From Synaphobranchus kaupii (Eukaryota; Chordata; Actinopteri; Anguilliformes; Synaphobranchidae): a DNA stretch of 64,000 nucleotides. Each line of letters starts with the position of its first letter. The stretch's first letter is position 1. Under the pieces are notes generated by a model. The model was not told the DNA's origin. It saw nothing but the letters and a program-made list of their open reading frames with translations, and made no database searches. Below, in pieces: positions 24,144 to 35,330 of the stretch. Location: contig CM056391.1 of assembly GCA_029718625.1 (NCBI GenBank), positions 1,882,374 to 1,946,373 on the forward strand, written 5' to 3'. The translations under genes were made by a program, and so were the position numbers.

Positions 24144-25362
24144 TCAGATCAAAAACGTCTACGACGTAAAAAAAGGTTACTCACGCATAGCCTACATAGC
24201 GCTGTCTATAAGTCCTTAATTCCAACTTGCAAAAACTAGGCCTGCCTAAAAGTCTCGATATCAAAATGTGGCCAAGTTACAACTAACAATATTGCCTATC
24301 GTAGCTCACACTAAATAAACTAGCTCTATTCCAAAGCAATGCTATCCAAACTTTCCTAAATTATTTAATGCAACTTGGCCCTGTGTTTCTTCATCTTTGC
24401 ATGTGAAGAGATTATGCCTCATGGAACAACATATGATTTCAATGAATGTTTTTAACAGTTGATGAATAATTACACTCCAGAAAGGATATGGTTGTACTTT
24501 GTTGGCAAGTTTACTTTAGAAAATGTACAGGTTTTAAAATGTTAACTGCTGCTACAGAATTCTTTACAATTCACAAACACATTTATATCAAGAAACATCA
24601 TGTACAATAGAGAAAGGGGTGATGAATAAATAAATGCAGATAAAAATTTGTAATATGTTTACGTAGAAAATAGCGTACATATAGCATTTTTACAAACGTA
24701 TCCAGACGTTTGTGGGTCAGATGGTGGCAAATAAGTAATAGTACCAATTTTCTTAACATAATAGTATTTATGATATTTGCAAACAAAATTTTGTGAACAC
24801 AAGGATATCTATGCTCTGTAGGACCACACAGGTTTTGATAGAAATCCAAATAAATAAATCAATAAATACATAGTAATAATAATTATAATAATAATAATAC
24901 ATTTTATTAATTCTGTGCTTTTCATAGACCCAAAGCAGTGGATGCAGACAATTGTTCAAACATGCCCTATAGTGTAGTAATTTTTCTGTTTAATTTCTAA
25001 GTGCAACACATCTGAATCATAGTACTTCCACTATAAATTATTTTCATTTTGCAGTTTGATGTGGCATGTACAGTTTCATTGACCACATTCTCTTGAGATG
25101 ATAAGATGAAGAAAAACAGGTCCAAGTTGCATTAAATAATTTAGGAAAGTTTGGATAGCGTTGCTTTGGAATAGAGCTAGTTTATTTAGTGTGAGCTACG
25201 ATAGGCAATATTGTTAGTTGTAACTTGGCCACATTTTGATATCAAGACTTTTAAAGGCAGGCCTAGTTTTTGCAAGTTGGAATTAAGGACTTATAGACAA
25301 GGCTATGTAGGCTATGCGTGAGAAACTTGGCTTTTTTTACCTCGTAGACGTTTTTGATCTGA
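24144..25362. mobile_element. Long-inverted-repeat element with TA target duplication
   Basis: The ends are TCAGATCAAAAACGTCTACG and CGTAGACGTTTTTGATCTGA, flanked by TA (24142-24143 and 25363-25364). The arms pair over about 290 bp each (24144-24430 with about 25090-25362), for example CTAGCTCTATTCCAAAGCAA with TTGCTTTGGAATAGAGCTAG. The centre of about 650 bp is AT-rich, has an ATAATA repeat near 24875-24900 and no transposase. It is a non-autonomous DNA element. TA duplication suggests Tc1/mariner mobilisation, but the end sequence is not one I recognise. Confidence 0.85.
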
Positions 25363-25364
25363 TA

Positions 25365-26225
25365 TCACTTATTTTTTATAGCTAACTAATGATGAATAAT
25401 GCATGAAGATAAACACGGAGAGAGACATGCATTCCAAAGAAATGTATGCAGACATTTGCGTAACCATACCGCCCTCTATTGACAAGAATGAGAACAGTTA
25501 TCCTATTACAGACAGCACACAATTACATTAAAAGAGTTTGTAGATGAGCAGTATTTAATGTGTAATGAAATACAATGAACAGCACCACCTGAGCTATGGA
25601 TCATGAAGAAGCATGTAAATTAATGAACCAAGTCTATATGGAGACATGCATATACAATGGGCTAGACACAAACACATTCTAGCTGAAAGACATACAGCCT
25701 AAATAGCTAGTACAGCCTAAATAGTTTGCATCAGTAAAATATGGAAATACAGTTTTAAAATAGGGCTATTAGTATTCTATGAAATACATTTAACGTTAGG
25801 CTATTCAACACTGGATTGCCGGATGCGTAACTCCAACCTTCCATGTGTGGGCTACGAGCTAGCGAGCGAGCTAGTGAGTTTATAAGCACAGCAGAGTTAG
25901 GCTATTCAACACTGGATTGCCAGATGCGTAACTCCGACCTTCCAGTAGTTTTTTTCCGGTAGTGTAGAACATTACCTGCGGGAAATGTTTTGGTACCGGA
26001 CAGCTAAGTTTAGTTTATTTTTCTGTAGTGCAATGAATGTAGGCTATAATGCATGTTGATTCGCTTCGTAGTAGCCTAGCTTGTATCTGCTTCCTGACGA
26101 GAAGCAGACTGATGTTTCTGTGGCAACAGTAACCTTAGCGAACAAGTTTAATTTGACAACGCATATTTCCCAGGAATCTTAGCCAGAAAAAAAACAATAG
26201 ATACTACTAAGAAAGTACATGCCAG
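25365..26225. other. Intronic stretch containing a 52-bp direct repeat
   Basis: GTTAGGCTATTCAACACTGG and the following bases to CCGACCTTCCA occur at about 25796-25848 and again at about 25896-25946, roughly 100 bp apart. No gene recognised. Confidence 0.6.
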
Positions 26226-26230
26226 AGATT

Positions 26231-26263
26231 ATTCTTATTATTATTATTATTATTATTATAATT
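26231..26263. repeat. TTA trinucleotide microsatellite
   Basis: About ten TTA units. Confidence 0.9.
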
Positions 26264-26578
26264 AAAAGTGCTTGCAGTAAGCTACATTATCAGCAGGGTA
26301 GCATAGACTAGAGCCACCATGAATCAGATATGTTTGGGGAATTGGCGGTTTATAAATCCGATCTCTTAAAGGCTTGCAGCTTAAAGGAGGCTATTATCGT
26401 AAATTCTTAATTTTCCTAGTAGTTAATTTTATGGTGACATTGTGTTATGTGTGAAAAGGATAAAGTGAACAGAGCTGAAGTGAAGAAATGAATGAATAAA
26501 GAAATGTTGGCAGAGGCAAGGGTACGTTGAGGTTCAGTTTCCACAGTCAGTCAGTCATGACCGCAAGAGCAGAGCGTA

Positions 26579-26628
26579 ACACCCTCCCCAAACCAGACAA
26601 GAGCGAGCGTCCGGTTTGGGGAGGGTGT
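26579..26628. repeat. Perfect 16-bp inverted repeat (hairpin)
   Basis: ACACCCTCCCCAAACC (26579-26594) and GGTTTGGGGAGGGTGT (26613-26628) are perfect reverse complements around an 18-nt loop. No TA-rich or TIR-like context and no flanking duplication was found. Confidence 0.9.
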
Positions 26629-26785
26629 GATATAGTACAAGTGAAATACAAGTGAAACATTGAACAGTTAATATTGGAAACCTCTTTTGCCTTTGCAATA
26701 AAATATGTTAATGTGAAAATAATAACAGTCTAAGAAATGAAAAGTACTTAACAGTTGCATATTGCTTTTGTGGAAAATAAGCATG

Positions 26786-26858
26786 TGCGCTGCTGGGTTC
26801 GAACCCACAATCCACTGTGTGAGGCACTGCAGTTCTAACCACTAGGCCACAGTAGCTT
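26786..26858 (-). other. tRNA-like sequence (tRNA pseudogene or SINE head)
   Basis: Read on the minus strand, TGGCCTAGTGG (positions 26849-26839) matches the polymerase III A box and GGGTTCGAACCC (26806-26795) matches the B box, with normal tRNA-like spacing. The putative anticodon stem does not pair and the T stem has a mismatch. A working tRNA is therefore unlikely, and no specificity is assigned. No clear SINE body follows. Confidence 0.55.
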
Positions 26859-27027
26859 CTTGGAACACAGGAAGCCATTAGCTATATTAACATTAAAAAA
26901 ACAATAGTATGAAGCATTTTTATTGGACGATAAGCTTGATGAGCAGGTATACGGACCATACCCTCAAATAATAATTCTCCCCATTGGATAACATCGCGAC
27001 GGAGGCAGGCAGTTTGGCAGGAAAAAT

Positions 27028-27056
27028 GGGAAGAAGAAGAAGAAGAAGAAGAAGCG
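27028..27056. repeat. GAA/AGA microsatellite
   Basis: Eight or so AGA units in an otherwise ordinary sequence. Confidence 0.9.
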
Positions 27057-29917
27057 GAAGAGGAAGGAGAAAAACGGCAAAATAACCCAAGTTTGGGGCT
27101 TTATTGTGTGGATGTGTGAAGTTGTATCTCAATGCTGTGTGGTTACATGAGGTCAGAACATACAGAAGTTAATGTTTTTAAGGGCTGAGAGTCTATGGTC
27201 ATTGTGGTTACTTTTGTAGGAAACCTTGAAAAGTGCCAAACTCTCGGTGCCGTATAGGTATGGGGCATGCCCCACCAAGCCATAACTTGGCGGATGGCAT
27301 ACCTGCCATCCCAATTAAGATTTGTTTATAATCCAAAGAGACAAATTTGAACAAATTAATAATCTATTTTATCGTTAGAATCAGACGTTTTGTGTCCCTG
27401 TTATAACATGTATATAGCAATGTAGAGAACGAAACACAAATAAAAAAATATCTACACTCAATAGTATTTCACAAGTGACAGGGTTCCACTGGCTGTCCGT
27501 GGGTATCCCAGAATGCTGCGCTGGCCCGTTTCTAGTGCAGCTTGGCAAGAGGACAGGCAAGTGTGTGTCAGCTGCAGCAGCACTGGGGGAACTGCGTCTC
27601 ACCAACCCAAGAGGAGCAGACAGGATACCTGGTAAACGAGACGAAATTAGCATTGCAAAATAATATCATTTGATCGAAAAAACGCATTTCCTGTGATATT
27701 AACTTTAGGAAACGAAATGTTAGGAAAGGAAAACGAGTGAAGATTCCCATGTTTGCATTGGAAGAGAAATCTTGGGTATCCCAGTTAGCCATACTTTATT
27801 AATGACCATAAGGCGATGTGTCTGCAAGAATTCTAACTGCATTTCATTTTTGATAGTTAATGCTATATCTAGCAATTTAGATACCTAGCTACTGTTAGCT
27901 ACGTTCTTGGTACAATTTATAACTAGCTTGCGTGAGATCCTTTTAATTGAGTTCATTGCATTGACAAGATGCTTGAGAGATCGCTAGTTCACAGCACAAA
28001 TTGGTTTAGCTTGCGCATTTAGACAGAAATTCATGATTGCCAATTTATGTCAGTAAGAATCGTGCGTTGTAATTAAACAATGATGTGTAAAACACGATGT
28101 GGCTAAGATTTAGATAGCTATTTGTAAGAAATCGATTAATTCCATTTAGACTAGCCTACTGTAAGCAGTCTGACAATATGGAATATGTGCAGTTATGTCC
28201 GTTCTTTGGCGCTGTAGGTTATTTGTAGCCCCATAAACCTTGGCGAGGGCATCTCTGCTTTCGGACAGCTTTTGACTTCCAGGAGCTATTATTGTAGGCT
28301 ATTTCAGTATTGCATTGGCGTGTTGTTAGTTCTGCAATGCGGTGGGTGTGGTTTGGATGTACAGTAGAGTGCTACAAGGGGAGCACCGCTGCCACTGAGA
28401 AGCGTACTCAGTCTGACTTGGCATTTTTCTCATCACATCACATGCAAAAGAAAAACAGGCATGTTTTACTTAACATGTACAAACTGCCTGCATACAAGAA
28501 AACAAAGCGCCGCTTATGGTGTGCTACAGCACTTTCACTAGTATTTTGCTACACGAATAGCCCCCACGATGTCGGAAAGGTTAGCCAAATTGCTATGCAT
28601 GGGGAATGAGTTAGCAATTATCTTGTAAAGAATCAGAGATGCATTTCCGAATTTCCTGTGTAATGATGGGTTAGCGTAGCCTATACTTGAATGTGTTTTT
28701 TCAATTATTTTTCATATCTTACTTTTCATCGCATGATATTGGTAAGACACACAAGCCTGTTTGGATAGTGACTAGGTGACCTAATGGACCTTGTAGATGA
28801 TTTAGTTCTTTGCACGTTTCGCGACTTTAAACTGTGTATCAATAACGATATCATGAAAATCGAAACATTCCTGTAGAGGGAAAGCGGAAACATTCATATG
28901 GACGGAAAGCGTAAGGCCTAGGACGGGATAGTCCTAGGCCACTCTCGGGCATGATGTTCTATAGGTTCTACATCCTTGCCAGTTCCGCTGATAATGAAGA
29001 ATATACTTCCACCTAGGTACCATGTAGCCTATGTATAGTAAGGGAAAGCTGTATGAAATGTCATTAAACCGTGTTAGTCATTTTAAATATTTCAATAATT
29101 TGAAAATATGTTGACATATAGAGGAATTCCCTTAAAGGTCAAGGTGACACATGGTGCATTGGCAGTAAAATACATTTTCCCACTTTCCTAAACCACTGAT
29201 TAGTGTTATGCTACTTTAGTGAGCTGCAGTGTTAGCTAGTCTTGATGAAGTCGGTGATGGCAAGCAGTGGGAGTAGATCTCTTGTGAGGTAGGCTACTGA
29301 AAGACTAATTGGGCTAATACAATTACTCATAAAATGGTGCATATAAACCTAAAGATAGTTTGTCGTTGATTTGACAGTTACTGGTCAGCTTCTTATCTAA
29401 ATACTTCCATCTTTCATGGGGGTAACCAGCTATAATGTTTTTGGAGTTGTTTCTTGCTATCTTGCTAAGATAGGTGGCTAATAGAAAATAGGAAAAACTG
29501 TGTAGTGTACACCATTGTTTTAGCTAATGCTGTAATTCAAATTTTGTACTTGCAAGGTTTTTCATTTCCATATTCAATGAAACGCTTGTTCTTTGAAATA
29601 ACACATTACAAAATGAAGAGCTTAGCTTTGAATTGCTTGTTGGGGTGATGTCCTCCTCACTGTTTCAGCAAATCCGGAATGGAAATATGATAACACAGAT
29701 TTAGGGGTAGTCATCAGTCCCCCTCTTTTGTAAAACATCCAAAGACTGCCCAGTGTGGCATTGGAACTGACTATTTATGAAACAGGGCCTAATGTGAAGG
29801 TAAATATTTGTCTGTAAAATCAAATTTTGCTGTAAAATGTTTGTTCTAAAAAGTCTTTATTTGTGTATTTAAGTACTTTTCCACAACCAGTATGACCATT
29901 AGATGTGTCATTATATA
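27057..29917. other. Intronic stretch, no gene recognised
   Basis: The longest frame (28310-28609, plus) has scattered Cys and basic residues but no domain I can defend. A perfect 10-bp inverted repeat, GGCCTAGGAC and GTCCTAGGCC, occurs at about 28915-28940. Confidence 0.5.
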
Positions 29918-29919
29918 TA

Positions 29920-30985
29920 CAAACTCCTCAAAAAAAGTTCGGAAACGTTATTTCGGTCGATTATTCCTCCCCTTTAATAATACCAATTGGTATTGTATTT
30001 TATATCGCTGGAAAGCCTGATTAGTCACCTTTACAACGAGGTACAACTTGTAAGGATCATGCATTCGTGGAATGAGCAACACAGCTAACCGTGTGGGTAG
30101 CGGCCCAAAAAAATGTGCCAAAATCCCCTGCAATATTCTTCTGTTGGTATTCACTCTCGTTTTGAGTTGCTTGGTGGATTGGATGATTGCACTCTCCCAC
30201 AGTAATAAGGAAAAAACAACACATATTGGCCATTTTTACACTTTATTCATTTTACACTGTCAGGGACCTCAGTAGCGTGTGGAAGATCCATACGCAGTCA
30301 CAACAGCTTGGCACCTCCTCCTCATGCTGGTCACCAGCCTGGTCACACACTGCTGTGGGATGGCATCCCATTCCTCAACCAGGATTTGCCGCAAGTCAGC
30401 CAACATGGTTGCTTTGGTCACTCTAGCACGTACAGCACGCCCAAGCTGATCCCAAAGGTGTTCAATTGGGTTGAGGTCTGGACTCACGGCAGGCCATTCC
30501 ATCCTCTCCACTCCCAAATTCTGGAGGTACTCTGTGATGATCCTGGCTCTGTGGGGGCGAGCGTTGTCATCCTGGAGGATGGAGTTAGGTCCCAGATTCT
30601 GGAGATATGGGATCGCCACTGGCTCCAGAATCTCATTCCGATATCTCACTGCATCGAGATTGCCTTCAATGATGACAGTTCTGTTTTGCCTGTGAGAGAG
30701 ATACCGCCCCACACCATGACACTGCCCCCATTGAAAGGTGTCACGCGATCTGTGCAGCAATCTGACTGGCATACACCTGCCAGCACTTGAAGCTCAAAAC
30801 GAGAGTGAATATCAACAGAAGAATATTGCAGGGGATTTTGGCACATTTTTTTGGGCCGCTACCCACACGGTTAGCTGTGTTGCTCATTCCACGAATGCAT
30901 GATCCTTACAAGTTGTACCTCGTTGTAAAGGTGACTAATCAGGCTTTCCAACGATATAAAATACAATACCAATTGGTCCATTAAT
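29920..30985 (-). mobile_element. Tc1-like element with about 185-bp inverted repeats, internally deleted
   Basis: TA at 29918-29919 is followed by CAAACTCCTCAAAAAAAGTT. The arms 29980-30170 and 30788-30980 are near-perfect reverse complements (for example AGCTAACCGTGTGGGTAGCG and its complement). The right outer end is worn. The remaining gene reads right to left and lacks its N-terminal half, so an internal deletion brought the right arm close to the catalytic core. Confidence 0.88.
30269..30780 (-). pseudogene. DD34E Tc1-like transposase, C-terminal half, frameshifted
   Basis: The minus-strand frame carries SILQDDNARPHRARIITEYL (second catalytic Asp) and PDLNPIEHLWDQLGRAVRAR (Glu), 34 residues apart, ending in SSTRY. 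Just upstream, a different frame carries DRVTPFNGGSVMVWGGISLT, the conserved glycine-rich strand, so a frameshift lies near 30690-30710. The DNA-binding domain and the first catalytic Asp are deleted. It cannot encode an active enzyme. Confidence 0.9.
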
Positions 30986-31008
30986 TAGGACTGTAGTGTG
31001 CAAAATGT

Positions 31009-31211
31009 CTAGGGCTGGGATTCAATTGACATTTGTCCTTAACTTTGACTAACAATCAAAAGGACAAATTATTTTCTTCTTGACAAACACAGCCTGGCGA
31101 GCTCATCAATCACTAAATTTAACTGATCAAACCGAGTTTGTGAAGAAAAGTGTTATGCTTGCATTTACATGTACAAGTTAAGGACAAATGTTAACTGAAT
31201 GCCAGCCCTAG
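31009..31211. mobile_element. Short MITE with imperfect inverted ends
   Basis: CTAGGGCTGGGATTCAATTG at the left corresponds to the reverse complement of the right end, CCAGCCCTAG preceded by AACTGAATG. TTTGTCCTTAACTT and AAGTTAAGGACAAA also pair. About 200 bp, no coding. The target duplication is unclear. Confidence 0.7.
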
Positions 31212-33056
31212 GGATTGGCAGTTTTCACACACGTCCATGACAATCTACACAAAATATTGTTGCAAAAAAGATTTTCAAGCATTGCATTGAAATGTTCTCT
31301 TTGAAACATACAATCAGTAACAATTTCTAGTTTTACAGTAAAAATATGAATCTAAGATCTAGACAAATACATAGATTACTCACATGAATGAAGATGTAAG
31401 CTATTTTTCGTTCTTACACCATCAGTTTGACTCCACACACAACTGTGGCAAATTTGTCCTTGATATCTCCAAGTGATTCAAGGATGCACGACTTCTTCCT
31501 TGGTTTCCCTTCTTATAAAACCATTTTGAGGGCCATTATTTAAGTGCCTTTAGTCTTCTATAAATCCAGTCTGACTGCTGTCCATCTGAGCATTGCTACA
31601 CACATACAGTCCACACTTTCAAGTACATTAAAGACAATGTTCAAAGCCATTTCCCTTCATTGCAAAGAAAAAGCAAAAGATAGAAGAAAGCAGTGGTAAG
31701 ATAAGCTAAACTCTGTGCCATTAAGTTTGACAAAGAGCAAATGTCCGCTTTGTAAAACTGTCTTATGCAAACAGTCTTTCAGATTAGTGAGCCATATTGC
31801 TGTTATGTTTTCTGAAAACTGCAGCATCAGGAAATAGATACCCCTGCTAACTATGAATATTTTCTGAGAAGGGCAGGAAACTGTAGTGAGAACTCTTTAA
31901 ACAGCAGCCCACAGTAATCCTATTTAAATAGAAATAAATCTGGAGAGGGGCCAGGCCAGGCCAGGGTTACAATATCAGACCAACTGGATTGTTATTTTTC
32001 TTAAAATCTTGAACATAACAGTCTTTAAAATTGTTGCAAAAAGCTTGAAATAGTTTGTCATGCTATTCCAAGATTATTTCATTGGCATGCATCGACGTAT
32101 GAATGTACATTGACTTTAATTCTTATATGAGCATTCCCCAAACTTTCTTTGCTCTCCATCGTTAAAAACAGCATGTTTATAGAATGATTTACAGATTCTG
32201 TATAGTTCATTTTCTGTCATGTCATCACCGGTGATTGCTGTGAGTTGTAGCATGGCATCCCTTCCATTAAAACCAGATTCTGGGTACATCCGCGTGGGAG
32301 AGGAGTACTCAGAGCACCAGAGGCCCTGAACCACTCAATGAAAAACACATCAAGATGGACAAAGTGTTATCATGCCCGTGCCCACTGTCCACCCTGTTTC
32401 ATTTGGAATTTATGATAAAGTAAAATAAATAAGATGCGTCTCTTCAGTAGGCACTATGTGGCTGCCTTGTTTTCTCCAGAGGGAGCAGAGATATCATTGG
32501 TTCAGCTGAGCTTATTGCTGCTTTTTCCTAAGTGTATCATGAGGATACCACTGTACTGTATCACCAATGTCGACTCCATGTATGTTCATTATGGGGGTTC
32601 AGTTTGGGGGGGTCAGTTTAAAAATGCTCATTGGCCACCAACTGGGTAATTGGCTCACACATCGATGGATACTGTGCCCACCATCCCCCTGACTTTCTGA
32701 GGTAATAACATGGAAATACGTGAGGAGGATGAAAGAAATGAAACCTAGATGAAAACATTTGAGGTTGTGAAGCCAACCTTTTGGGATAGGAAGCTCCAGG
32801 AGAGTGCCATCTGGCCCTATAAACCCTAGTACTTGTGATTTTTTTCTTGCTGGTTTAATTTCCTTTGCTAGTAATATTTTCAGTGTGCACTGAAGTCGTA
32901 CCTTGGATTAACGATTTCAATTTCAGTGGCAATTTCTGGAAAATGTGTTGCAATTTTCTGAATGCATTTAAATCAGTTTACTTGAACTGTCAGGAAAATC
33001 AGTTTTACAAAGAAATTGATAAAACTATGAATTCATTTAAATGACCAATCTACTAC
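31212..33056. other. Intronic stretch, no feature supported
   Basis: Only short frames without domains; a short CCAGG direct repeat near 31950-31965. Confidence 0.5.
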
Positions 33057-33299
33057 TACAGTGTAGTCCGTAAATATTTGGACAGTGACACAATTTTTCT
33101 TGTTTTAAAGCGCAGACTGTCAGCTTTAGCTTGAGTATAAACATCCATGCCGGGTGATCCGTGTAGGAATTACAGCCCTTTTAAAACATATTCCCCCCAT
33201 TTTAAGTGACCAAAAGTAATTAGACAAATTACTTAATTCATTTTAGAATAATTCATTAATTAATCTTAAATAAAGTCATCGTATTTAATACCTGGTTGC

Positions 33300-33925
33300 A
33301 AATCATTTGCATTCAATGACTGCCTGAATTCTGCGGTCCATAGGCATTACCAGACGCTTAGTATCTTCCCTGGTGGTGCTCTGCCAGCTCTTCAGCTCCT
33401 CTTTGTTTTGATGACTTTTTGCCTTCACTCTTGTCTTCAGCAAGTGAAACGCATGTTCAATTGGATTCAGGTCAGGTGATTGATTTGGCCAGCCAAGAAC
33501 ATTCCACTATTTGGCACTGAAAAACTCCTTGGTTGCTTTAGCAGTATGTTTGGGCTCCTTGTTCTGTTGCAAGGTGAAGTGCCGTTCAATGAGTTTTGAG
33601 GCATTTGGTTGGATCTGAGCAGATAAGATGTTTCTGTACACTTCAGAATTCATCCTATTGCTGACATCAGCAATCACATCATCAAAAAAGACAAGTGAGC
33701 CAGTACCATTGGCAGCCATACATGCCCAAGCCATAACTACTTCCACAATGTTTCATAGATGGGGGTGGTGGGGGGGGGTGCTTTGGATCATGAGCAGTTC
33801 CTTTCTTTCTCCACATTTTTCTCTTTCCATCACTTTGGTGTACAGGTTAATACTTGTCTCATCTGTTCATAAGACTTTTTTCCAGAACAGTTTTATGTAC
33901 TTTTTTTTTAGCAAACTGTAACCTG
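33300..33925 (-). pseudogene. Tc1-like transposase remnant with lost catalytic Asp
   Basis: The minus strand reads MAWACMAANGTGSLVFFDDV, then HFTLQQNKEPKHTAKATKEF, then after a TAG stop WNVLGWPNQSPDLNPIEHAF and MDRRIQAVIECK. The second catalytic Asp, normally just after the Gln pair, is replaced by Asn-Lys. Further upstream and out of frame, TDETS with the first Asp is recognisable near 33870. Combined stop, frameshifts and active-site loss make it a pseudogene. Its 5' part (ARLQFAKK region) lies next to the LTR insertion point. Confidence 0.85.
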
Positions 33926-33934
33926 GCCATTCTG

Positions 33935-35251
33935 TGTAAGGGGACGTGACGTGTGAGGTTCGAAGGGACCACACGCAGTGAAGGGATTCGAAAAAGCTCT
34001 AAGAGCCACTGAGACGGAGAGACCCTGTATTTGAGGGAATATAAATGACAACTCAAATAACTTAGCTCCCACTCTCGACTGGAGGGAAATAATAAGGGAA
34101 CTAGGAAAAAGGGGCGTAACTGAAATCGACCCGTATAACCGGGCGAACGGCGCACGAGTGCAAAGAATCTCGAGCTCGGTAACTGCCATGAGCTAAAAAC
34201 GAGATGCTAACGTGAAATGAGAAGGCGCTGCCTCGGAGGTAACACAAAGGAACATAAATTATAGCTAACCAAAGGGAGAAGGCGACAAGTGAAAAATAAC
34301 TCCCTAGCTCTAAACGGAGCGTACTGCTTGCTGCAGGAATAGAAGGGAAGCAGTCTCCGTGTCCTAACGTCTACCGGCAGTGTGCCAAACGCAAGACATG
34401 CGAAAAATAATGGCCCTACATCTCAATAAGGGGGAAGGTACGAGAAGGGGAAAGGAACAGAGGTCTAACGTTCGATAGCTACTTTCATAGGCTCGCAGTC
34501 ACACGCAAACAGGTCAACAAAATCGCCCAGTCTCCCTGTAAGGAGAGACGTACCAGAAGGTGAACAGAACTACAGTTCCGAACAAAATCGCCCAGTCTCC
34601 CTGTACGGAGACAGGTACCAGAGGATGAACAGAACAGCTGTTCTGGACATTTGCCGGTTCAATGACTAACGCAAGCCTAGTAAAAAATACACCCCCTGCC
34701 TCTCAGTATAGATAAACGCCCTGCCTCTCAGTATGATAAACGCCCTGCCTCTCAGTAAGAAATGACTATATAAATATAACCACAAACAAACAAAGACTCC
34801 TCTCGCTTTCAAGAAAGAAAGCAGACAGAGAGAGGATCGAGAGACAGAAAAGGCAACAGGTCTAGGCAAAGAAAAAAAGGAAAGACCAGGAAGTGGCAAC
34901 AGAAAAGAGCCAAGGAAGAAGAGTCCTAATAGCTACATGCACAAAGGCAAGTCCCGCATTACTCCAATAAAACCCATTGGAGCAAAGAAGTCTCCTACAA
35001 AGCCTAGACCTAACCATACCGGCTAAGCAAACGAAGGCAAAAAATTATACGAAACACAAAACAATACAGAAGCCCCGAACGAAGGAAACGGGAGCTTAAG
35101 TAGCTCAGAGGTAACCACGCACAGGTGTGGATGCTGAGAGAAGCTCCGTAAAAAAGACGGGGCAGAGCAAACATCCACTAAAAGGGCAGCGCCCTAGCGT
35201 GGCTACCGAGGGAAACGACCGCAAGGGAAGAAATCGTCAAAAACCATGACA
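33935..35251. mobile_element. Solo LTR of an LTR retrotransposon
   Basis: The insert begins TGTAAGGGGACGTG and ends ACCATGACA (TGT...ACA ends). It is flanked by TTCTG at 33930-33934 and 35252-35256. Removing it restores the Tc1 sequence across the junction. No gag or pol-like frame is present, so it is a solo LTR. It contains a 66-bp imperfect direct repeat (about 34520 and 34585, AAAATCGCCCAGTCTCCCTG) and a threefold CCCTGCCTCTCAGTA repeat (34690-34760), like U3 enhancer repeats. Plus-strand TATATAAATA (about 34770) and CAATAAAACC (about 34965) favour plus orientation; a minus-strand TACTTAAG near 35095 leaves it open. Confidence 0.8.
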
Positions 35252-35330
35252 TTCTGTTCTTGAAGCTTACCAGTGGTTTTGTGTCAAACCCCATGGAAAC
35301 AAATATTTTTTTAAAGTTTTATTTACTCCA

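Larger units (their letters stand above)
33059..35330 (-). mobile_element. Tc1-like element, decayed, split by a solo LTR
   Basis: TA at 33057-33058 precedes CAGTGTAGTCCGTAAATATT, then TGGACAGTGACACAA, a known style of fish Tc1 end. The minus-strand transposase remnant covers about 33300-33925 and resumes after 35252, because a 1317-bp LTR with TTCTG duplication interrupts it. The far end beyond about 35330 could not be found. Confidence 0.8.

Noticed and set aside
28310..28609. 99-codon frame with a Cys-x3-Cys and basic residues, faintly like a THAP zinc finger
   Set aside because: The downstream Cys-x2-His, the conserved Pro and Trp positions and any neighbouring transposase are missing; resemblance too weak.
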